A DNA stretch of 64,000 nt, from the NCBI RefSeq assembly GCF_030247185.1, contig NC_080572.1, positions 9,317,007-9,381,006 on the forward strand. Direction: 5' to 3'. The notes under the pieces were generated by a model. That model saw only the letters and a program-made list of their open reading frames with translations, searched no databases and was not told where the DNA came from. Every line of letters begins with the position of its first letter. The stretch's first letter is position 1. This document shows positions 55,918-64,000 of the stretch, piece by piece. Source of the stretch: Malaya genurostris. Its lineage: Eukaryota > Arthropoda > Insecta > Diptera > Culicidae. A program made the translations under genes and the position numbers.

Positions 55918-57290
55918 CTAGACCACGCTGGTCTCTGCTGTATACAGGAGGCGTCTCCATTCAACTCGGTTCATGGCTGTTCGCCGCCAGCCTCGGTAGC
56001 TGCGAAGGTTCCGCAGGTCTGAGACCGGCAGTCTATCGTCCTCCGCACGCGTTCCCAAGTTCGTTATCGCGCCGCCACTTTCGTATTCCGCCACATCGCT
56101 ATTAAGGTGTTCGTCGAAATACTGCCGCCACTTCTCTATCACCTTACAGTCGTTCGTGAGAAGATCCCCGTTGGTGTCCTTGCACATATCAGCCTGTGGT
56201 ACATGGCCTCTGCGCGAACGGTTCACCTTCTCGTAGAACTTCCTTTTGTCATTAACACGGAACAGCTGTTCCATCGCTTCGCGATCTCGGTCTTCCTGTT
56301 GACGCTTTTTTTCTACGGGATACCGAGTTTAATCTGTTCTGCGCCTGTCTGTATCGCTCCTCGTTTGCTCTCGTCTGGTGTTGTAGCTTGCTCGCCCAAG
56401 CTGCATTCTTCTCGGCCACTAACTGTTCACATGCGTCGTCGAACCAGTCGATCCTTACGTTCAAAGCCGCCGTACCTAGCGTTGCTGATGCAGTGCTACC
56501 TATGGCAGAACGGATGTCTCTCCAGCCATCTTCAAGAGTAGCTGTACCAAGCTGCTCTTCCGTTGGTAGTGCCACTGCCAACTGGTGCGCGTAATCTTGA
56601 GCTACTACAGCATCCCGGAGCCGCGCGATGTTAAACCGCGACGTTCGGTTTCGACGTTTCGTAGCCACCGTCGAAGGTTTTGAGCGCATGCATACAGCAA
56701 CCATGTAGTGGTCCGAATCTATATTCGCACTGCGGTAAGTGCGAACATTGTTGATGTCCGAGAAAAATTTTCCGTCGATCAAAACGTGGTCGATTTGGTT
56801 TTAGGTCTGTTGGTCAGGTGATCTCCAGGTAGCTTTGTGGATATCCTTGCGGGGAAAGAAGGTGCTTCTGACTACCATCTCTCGGGAGGCCGCAAAGTTG
56901 ACACATCATTGGCCGTTGTTATTCGATGCATGGCATGCAGGCTGTTCGGCCCGATTGCCGGTCGGTACATTGCCTCCATTCCTACCTGGGCATTCATGTC
57001 ACCGATGACAATTTTTACGTCTCTGCGTGGGCAGCCGTCATAGGCTTGTTCCAGCTGCACGTAGAACGCTTCTTTCTCGTCATCGAGTCTCCCTTCGTGT
57101 GGGCAGTGCACGTTAATGATGCTGTTATTGAAAAAACGGCCGCTGGATACCAGAACAGATGTTGTTTGAAACCGCTCCTAACATGGAGTACGGACGCTCC
57201 GACATCTTCTAAAGAGAACCCCCTTCCCTGTCAGCATACGAGGTTATCCGATCTTTCCTATGGTTACTCGTACCCCAGCCGGCATCGCGG
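55918..57290 (-). pseudogene. LINE fragment with endonuclease but no RT
   Basis: On - in order: an APE endonuclease part (HCPHEGRLDDEKEAFYVQLE, DVKIVIGDMNAQVG, then NQIDHVLIDGKFFSDI and the SDH box in ANIDSDHYMVAVCMR), a linker (RLRDAVVAQDYAHQLAVAL, FDDACEQLVAEKNAAW), and the start of the region before RT (FYEKVNRSRRGHVPQADMC, VIEKWRQYFDEHLNSD). It then passes directly to a C-terminus-like end (TAMNRVEWRRLLYTAETSVV). The catalytic RT segment is missing, and the upstream frames are broken (stop near 56803 and a frameshift). The clade is not assigned; the endonuclease is of the kind often annotated as craniofacial-development-protein-2-like. Confidence 0.8.
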
Positions 57291-57299
57291 GTAGGTAGG

Positions 57300-59190
57300 G
57301 ATATAGGAGTTACTAGACAAGAGGCTAAGAGTCACACTGGGGCCTGAATTACGCATTGTTAAGTCGTTTACCAACCATTACCAAATATACTCGAATCCGT
57401 CCGTCGATGACCAAATATACTCGAATCAGTTATACCCGTTTTCGGTGCTTGTTGAATTTTGTCCAAGACTGACTTTCGGTTTTAGAATTACAGAATGATG
57501 AGTTTTTAAAATTTCAAACCGTTATAGGAGAAGACGATAACAAAAACAATTCCAATTTGTAGATCGAAAAACCCCGATCAACATATCGAATCATTATTAT
57601 TTCTCTTTTCGATACTTGTTAGAAAGTTTTGATATTTTAACTATTACCCAGGCCAACCTACGGAAACAGCACTGTTTCTTACGGGACGCGTTTAAAGTGT
57701 CTCTTGTATAATATAAGAGATGAATTTTTTTGCACTTACGTGATAAACAGTTGAAACGAACACATACTAAAATATCAAGGAACAGAATACCCTATAAAAA
57801 ACAAATAATCACACACACTATAAAATCCAACACACAATAGAATCTGGTTTCTCCGGCACAGAGCATCAGGCCGAAGCGACGCAGCGCGCTCGACGTTGTT
57901 TAATAAAAAGGGGGGTTGAATTTTGTGATTCTAAAGATCCACCCATAAAGCTTCACGGTTAGATTCTCGAAACATATCCAAAATCAAAAAACTATCGGAC
58001 CAACAAGGAGTAAGCGCCCCTGAGATAGGATGCTTAACTGAATATCACATACTGAGATTAAAATCGATGGTCTTTTGATACAGAATACCTGAATTTATTT
58101 TTTGATACCGCTTTTGGTTCCGCAATTACAGTGTAATGAGGTATTAGAGTAACAGTTAGAGTGAGATCTGCTGTCTCTGTTGGATAGATTGACCTTAAGG
58201 AGCAAGACTCTTTGCAAGCGTATGAGTAACGCCAACAATGTGTGCGTAAAAACAAATTCCGGCGCTTCTTTTCCTGATTTTACTCAATAAATCTTCCATA
58301 TGGTTGAAAATAAACCAATCGGTGCATACTGCTTAAAATTGCAATTCAGGAAAAACGTAAATCTTAGTCTAAAACTCTTCCGTTTTCCTTAAAACTGCTC
58401 GAGAAAAATTATTTCAGTTTCAGCTTACTTCCACTAACACATTTGATTAGCAAAAAACACATTCCTATATGGATTTTCTCTTGCAGAAATTATTGCAATA
58501 TAAAGATTTACATACCTTCTATAAGTAAACCCGCAAAAAAGAAACCTTTAATTTAACACGCGAAAGGCAATGGATATGGAATGTTGTCGTAAAACTATTT
58601 ATTTTTCCGGAAAACTGCTTTTGTAACCGAAAATATTTAGTTTTGTTTATTTTGTGTAGCGCAATCTAATACAAATGCATTGAAGCAGTGTTGCTAACTT
58701 TTTTATTAGGGAGTTAGAATCTACATTCATAAAATGTAAGCAATTTTCCATCAAACGTTGGTGAAAAATTGATCAAAACTGATATTTCATCCAAGATGTC
58801 AGGCTTAACATTCATTTGAGAATAAATTATTATGAAAAAAGATGGTTTGAAACTCAATCGTGCAATCCACTTCGATAAACTCGGTGCACTGCATATATGA
58901 ATACACAGATCTATGGCATACGTACCAAATAAAACGTGCGTAATACACAAATTACCAACACAAGTTAACTTGGTTTACTCTTGATCCTTAAGGCAAAGGC
59001 ATCATATTAAAAAAATATCCAGATCTCCCTCAGGCGAGTCCGCATTAAATCTTGTTCATACAAAAAATATCAAATTCGTGGTATATTCGCCAAAATAGCA
59101 GTAGTACGCACTTCACATGATATGTTCAATGTGATGCCGTGAGATGGCATTGCTGAACAAAAGATTGATTTCGCTCCAAGCTGACATGGT
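57300..59190. other. Non-coding, dispersed repeats
   Basis: A short direct repeat ACCAAATATACTCGAATC occurs twice at 57379-57426. The block at 58150-58210 matches the first part of the repeat at 51180-51420. No gene seen. Confidence 0.4.
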
Positions 59191-59204
59191 CTGTTTAAGG
59201 GTAG

Positions 59205-59400
59205 GATGAAATAGGCGCATTCGCATCGAGTTTTCGCGTCGCTCCAACAGAACTATTTTTTCTGCGGTGTTGTTTTTAACACCGAAGCAAAAATATTGTA
59301 TCCGATTTCATCACAATTGGTAGACTGAAAGCCGAGTAATCAGCAAAATAATATTGCGACATTACTAATGAGATGACTATTGATACAATAGATCTAGATG
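59205..59400 (+). repeat. Dispersed repeat, second part of the 51180 repeat
   Basis: GCATCGAGTTTTCGCGTCG, AAAAATATTGTATCCGATTT and TAATGAGATGACTATTGATA align with 51250-51415 in the same order. Confidence 0.6.
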
Positions 59401-62234
59401 GTGGTTAAAAGTACTAATCAATTGACTGAATTCAGTAACGGATGTTCTTACCACGCGAATCGGTGTAAAATAAGCTAAATGTGATATGTAGATGCGTAAA
59501 TTAGAGTTAAATGTTCACATTATCGATGATGTGTTTTCCGTCGTATCACAGCCTTGATGAAATGATTTTAGATTTATATTCACGCTTGTATTTAGAATAT
59601 GTACTACAATTTATGAGTTTTGTGAATATCTTTTTTCGTTATTTCCAATTATTTGTGAACTAATTTAAAAAAATAAATAAACTGATTTGTTTGACTACAA
59701 TGATTCAGCAACAAACTTGAGTCATGAATGCTGAGCATCAATCGATTTTAAAACCTGTTTGAACCTAATAAGTGATGTAATGATGCTTTTCTCGTAAGCG
59801 TATATAAGATGAATAAATTTGCCGATGTACAGAAACTGAATCGTTCCGAAAATACTCAGTGCGCGTAGGGTGGTTGAAATTAAAAAAAATGCTAAGGCTC
59901 TTGCAATTTGATGCTCTGTTGATAAGTTGATCAATAGTGGGGATGTATTATTCATCAACACCATGGTGATGGAGTAATATTATCAATAAAACAGCAAATC
60001 ATATTAACATACATACTGTGATTAATAATAGTTAGAATGATAATAAAAACTTTAATGTAAATCCAATCACAAATCAAGCAACTGAATAAAACATATTACC
60101 CAATTTTATTTAAATATGCTTACAGAAGAAACAGGAGCGCATTATTTCGCTACGCCAATTCAAACACTGTACCTGCTGTGTGTTCGAGACATGTAATATC
60201 CTGTACTCATGTTACATCTATAAATCAAGTTTATACTAAGTGGCGTTTTCTTAAGTGCTAAATAGTGCATGAGTGTATCAATTAGTTGGATTAAAAACAG
60301 TTTTTATCACTATTAGGTGTGGAATCTTTTTTTTTAACTAATTTTACATTACTGTAATGGAAACTATAAAATTATCAATGTGACTACGATCCAAACTGAT
60401 TATTTTCATGAAACCTTTACGTAGCATTAATTTCCCTAGTATTCATTTCATTACTAAACAGACGGTAGGCGGAAGAGTATCAAACGAGAACATGTTTTAA
60501 AACTACGCAAACCGTGTCGTGCTGAAATCTACCCGGCTCTGGTGATAAAGAACATTTTTGGTGACTAAAAGTGTTGAAGGAAAGATTATAAGAGTATGCT
60601 CTTAAAAAGATTCCGTAGAGGAAATTGCACACATCGATTTCTCATATGAAAATCCTTATGATTCAACCAATTGCTATTACATTATATTCGGATCCGTCAT
60701 GAGTGTTGAAAGTTTCAACCCGTCATATGAATGACAAAGCAAAACTAGGACGGGCTCTTTCCGGGTTGGCAGATCTTCTTAGCCCAAACAAACACACCTC
60801 GGGGTACTCAGATCTCTTTTCAATTGTCGAAACACACCTCGGCGATACCGGCTCCCAATTTCCGATTCAAAAAGCACCGTATGAGATAGTTAAAAATTCT
60901 AAAAAAAAACTCTCATCACCAATTATCACAAACGGTATTTTAAGCGAAAGGTCTAGTGATTTCATCGAGAGTGCAGAGTGTTTGAATTTTTTTATTGTGA
61001 TGATGCAAATCATGCATCAGTTTTAAGTCTGAGTTTTAAGACTTAAAACTGTAGTACAGAACTTTTATTATAATGGAATGAAAAGGATTCTTAATTTTCC
61101 CATGAACAACAGCCGCTTGTAAATTAATTCTACGATTCACATGGATTTTTTTTTCATTTCATGAGGCTCTGAAGAAATGAAAGGAATGATTTAAACTAAA
61201 AACCACTCCATAACAGATAAGTGAAATGTTGGACGCTTGGGACCGCTAAGAAAGCGTTTGTTTGTTGTGAAATAGGTATTTTGAGTGGTATTCCATCTGC
61301 TTTACTGCTTCTACAGGATTAGGAGAAATGCACAAAGATCAACTTCAAGTTTTCTTAGGTTTCAACTTGCTAATTTACTTAACCATGATGCATATCCAGT
61401 TATAAAAGCAACGAAGACATGAGCAACTTTCGTTTCGATTGAAGATATTTTTTATTTGACGACAGATACCGAGGACAGAAATATTTAATATGTCTGAATT
61501 GCACGCGTTTAAAGTATTATACGGAAACAGCTGTGCTAAGGATCTTCGTTAAAAGACTTTTAAGATTATGCTTCATCATTCCAAAATATTTAAACTATTT
61601 TTCTCGTTCAATTTCGGTTGATTCTTTTCATTTATTCAAATGACTAAAAGGTGCGAACTCACGGAGTTCGAATATTAAATAATTTTATAAGCAAAACTGT
61701 CATTCACTAGGCTTGCGTCTTATGTTTCTCAAACTCAAATTCGTTATCGTTTGCGATAACTAGCCAAGTATGTTGTAACTATGAAATGAAAGTAACTAAA
61801 AACAAGATAGCGTATGATATTCCAGATATGGCGAAAGGTGACGATAAACTTGAAATTGTCTTCATTTATTTTTCTACTGAATGAAAGTTGCAACTTCGTC
61901 GGTTGGACACAAGAAGGCAAGTAGTACAAATACACGATCCATGGCTATTTAAACTCTCGTGTTGAAAACGATTGTATTTTTTAGATCATTTGTTTTTTTT
62001 TGCAGTCAGTAAATTACCTTGCCGTATTCGCTAGATAATTTGACTTTAGAACATATCATAACTTGATAAAGGTAGAAGGGTTCGAATGCTACCCTTTGAG
62101 AAAAAATTGCTACATCTGTAATTACAAAATAATTACAATAAATTTCAGTTTCATAAATGCGAACTTCAACCAATATAGTTTTAACTAATTAAATTCCTTT
62201 AAATTACTTTGAAACATCTCTGTACTGCCCATTA
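59401..62234. other. Non-coding, one diverged MITE half
   Basis: 59805-59885 resembles the left end of the MITE at 55065 (CAGAAACTGAATCGTTCCGA, then CAGTGCGCGTAGGGTGGTTG), and AACAGGAGCGCA recurs at 60129-60140. An ORF at 60703-61026 has no recognised domain. Nothing else is supported. Confidence 0.4.
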
Positions 62235-62790
62235 GGGTGGGACAAAATATTGATATCAGCTCCACTAAACTTTTCGTGTTTCTTTTGGTCCCATGAGCAT
62301 CATGTAAAATTTTAGCTCGATCGGAGAAACTATATTTTCGCGCCCGAGGTTTAAAGCAGAGGTGGAAATAAGCTCATTTTGCGCATGAAAATGTGAATCA
62401 AGATTCCCGATTGTGAATCAAAAAACCGCACACTGTGAATTAAAAAATTGGGTAACAAAACTGAAATTGCGTTGTTTCAAAATAATGGGAAATGAAATTG
62501 AAGACCTTTCTAAATTCTTAGTAAAACCGAAATTTATCTTATCAAAAATCATTCCTTTCAAAATTTATTATAATATCTACAATAAATATGTGACATGAAA
62601 AGATAATACTGACTATTTATATTTACTGTGATTCAAAAAAATTGCTTTTTTCCACCCCTGGTTTAAAGTTTGTATGAGATTTAATATGGAGAAATTCACT
62701 TTTAACAAAAAATTCGGCTGGAGATCAACCTATGAACTCTAAAAATCAGTGCATGTGTTATTTTCGTAGGAAATTTATCGAGCAGGGAAA
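62235..62790 (+). repeat. Dispersed repeat, copy B
   Basis: Same blocks as 15805-16080, interrupted by the hAT MITE at 62357-62660. Confidence 0.75.
62357..62660. mobile_element. hAT MITE with 8-bp target duplication
   Basis: Ends CAGAGGTGGAAATAAGC and GCTTTTTTCCACCCCTG are inverted repeats. GTTTAAAG flanks both sides (62349-62356 and 62661-62668). CAGRGGTGG termini and an 8-bp duplication are hAT hallmarks. The interior has GTGAATCAAAA words near both ends. The ORF at 62413-62598 has no hAT transposase motif. Confidence 0.92.
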
Positions 62791-63580
62791 CTTTAGAAGA
62801 CCACAAAACAATCCGACGTTTGTAGAAAAAGTTATTAAAGGAAAACCGGCAGTGCCCTTTTTGAGTTAGCTTTATGGATAAAGTATTGCCTAACATACTG
62901 TCCAACATTTCTTGTAATAATACCAAGATTTAGGGTTCTGTAGCACGAACAAAGGAAAAACATTTTTTAATCGTTTTTTTTTTGTCAAAATGTCAACTTT
63001 CTATATGGTACTAATATGCAAATATGGGCAGTGTACCACTGTAACTACTATTTTTCAGCAACGGGTTGTTCCTACAGTCAGTTTTTACGATTACTTCCAG
63101 TTGTTATTATTTTTTACTCAGCAGGACTCCATGTATCTTATAAACAAGCGGAACCGATAGAAAAAATCTGCTCTCGATGACTGCTACGATTACTCATTTT
63201 TTATATCAGTTTCTTGAAGCCTTTTTCAGTTCAGTTACGAGTATTTGCTAACCAATAGCAGAGAACAGACGCCCAAGCTCATACAAACTTTTTTGAAAAA
63301 CCTGTGTAAAGCATACTTTCGGAGAACCCTTCGATCATAAAATTGCGATATCGCAGTTTTTGATTTTTGCGATAGTTGATTTAACTAATTTCTTTTTGAT
63401 TCAACCAAAATGGTTTTTGATTTGCATATATTCAAGTAGTTGAAAAATATGTTGTTTTGAATGCTGTCAAATGCCGGAGACAGTTGAAAGCAAAACAATA
63501 ATCGCAATGCAAAATCAACAACTTTTTTAGTTGAAATCTGTTCGCGTCACTTCAAAATGTCAATGAAACAGGCCCGTGCG
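62791..63580. other. Non-coding, nothing recognised
   Basis: AT-rich, no ORF with a domain and no element ends identified. Confidence 0.35.
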
Positions 63581-63582
63581 CA

Positions 63583-63613
63583 GGGGGGGGTTTTGGGGGT
63601 TTTAACCCCCCCC
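63583..63613. repeat. G-run/C-run inverted repeat
   Basis: Eight G, TTTT, five G, TTTTAA, then eight C. The G and C runs can pair as a hairpin. Two G-runs are too few for an intramolecular quadruplex of four tracts unless the eight-G run is split. It is possibly the edge of a dispersed element. Confidence 0.6.
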
Positions 63614-64000
63614 ATGAAGAATTTTTTTAAAATTAAGTTTCATGAACAATGGAGTACTTATTATATTAAAGTGCAAATAACTTGACAATTCATACTACGT
63701 TTTCAGAATTTTTTTACAGTTTCAATATTGTGGATGACGCAACTTTCTTTTTCAAATTTTGACGCCTTTCCCACTTTCTGTCAAGTGTTACTGGAAATGC
63801 AGTCATCGATGTTACGCATTTGTATAGTGCGTGCCCGAAGTACCGACTACCACCGCTCTCAATAACGCGCATCTTTTCTCTAGAGTAAAGCCCAATACTC
63901 ACCTGCAGGGGAACGTCAGAAATTCACTTGAAGCACTTGATATTTGTAATGAAGACGCGTTTCCAAATGTCCACCAAATGCTTCGCGTTCTGGCAGTTTT

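Overview
The window looks like a piece of a large, transposon-rich insect genome, most likely a culicine mosquito (Aedes or a relative). I infer this from spliced genes with short introns, a Juan-like Jockey-clade LINE with the FCDD reverse transcriptase motif, a Pao-type BEL retrotransposon primed by tRNA-Tyr, mosquito-type IS630-Tc1-mariner elements (DD34D, DD37E, DD41D) and many TA-flanked MITEs. I cannot name the species. The 1.2-kb uninterrupted CA tract suggests a long-read assembly. There is no bacterial, phage or organelle sequence.

Host genes are few. A complete three-exon TAF8 gene (TFIID subunit 8, 334 aa) lies on the + strand at 13255-14385. It converges tail-to-tail with the last exon (14767-15377, -) of an unidentified acidic, proline-rich protein. 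Two more exons of that protein lie at 36990-37330 and 37817-38179, with matching intron phases, so a 21.6-kb intron (15378-36989) contains most of the middle of the window. The 5' end of this gene was not found and may lie beyond the window or in exons I could not recognise.

Layout. 1-1540: repeat-rich flank with a PIF/Harbinger-like MITE. 1541-8207: BEL/Pao LTR retrotransposon on the - strand, with a 5-bp target duplication, identical LTRs, a MITE nested in one LTR, and a defective polyprotein. 8208-12901: non-coding, with TIR elements; one (10713-11577) carries what looks like a captured piece of an MBT-repeat gene. 13255-15377: the two convergent gene ends. 15378-36989 (intron): giant CA microsatellite, tRNA-derived SINEs, a mariner remnant with a nested hAT MITE, a fold-back element, a broken irritans-type mariner, a DD41D element whose two ends are inverted copies of its own 3' end, an array of about 168-bp repeats, and a DD37E element. 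36990-38179: two exons. 38709-46376: two more DD37E copies around a nearly full-length Juan-like LINE and a TIR element. 46377-64000: mostly unrecognised AT-rich sequence with SINE and MITE copies, an RT-deleted LINE fragment, a TATA+Inr promoter-like site and a hAT MITE at 62357-62660.

No coherent multi-gene system is visible. The points of interest are structural: nested insertions that can be ordered in time, a candidate host-gene capture, TIR elements containing a tRNA-like module, and a tandem repeat family whose 19-nt core is kept across otherwise diverged copies. All assignments come from reading the sequence and from family knowledge; no search was run.
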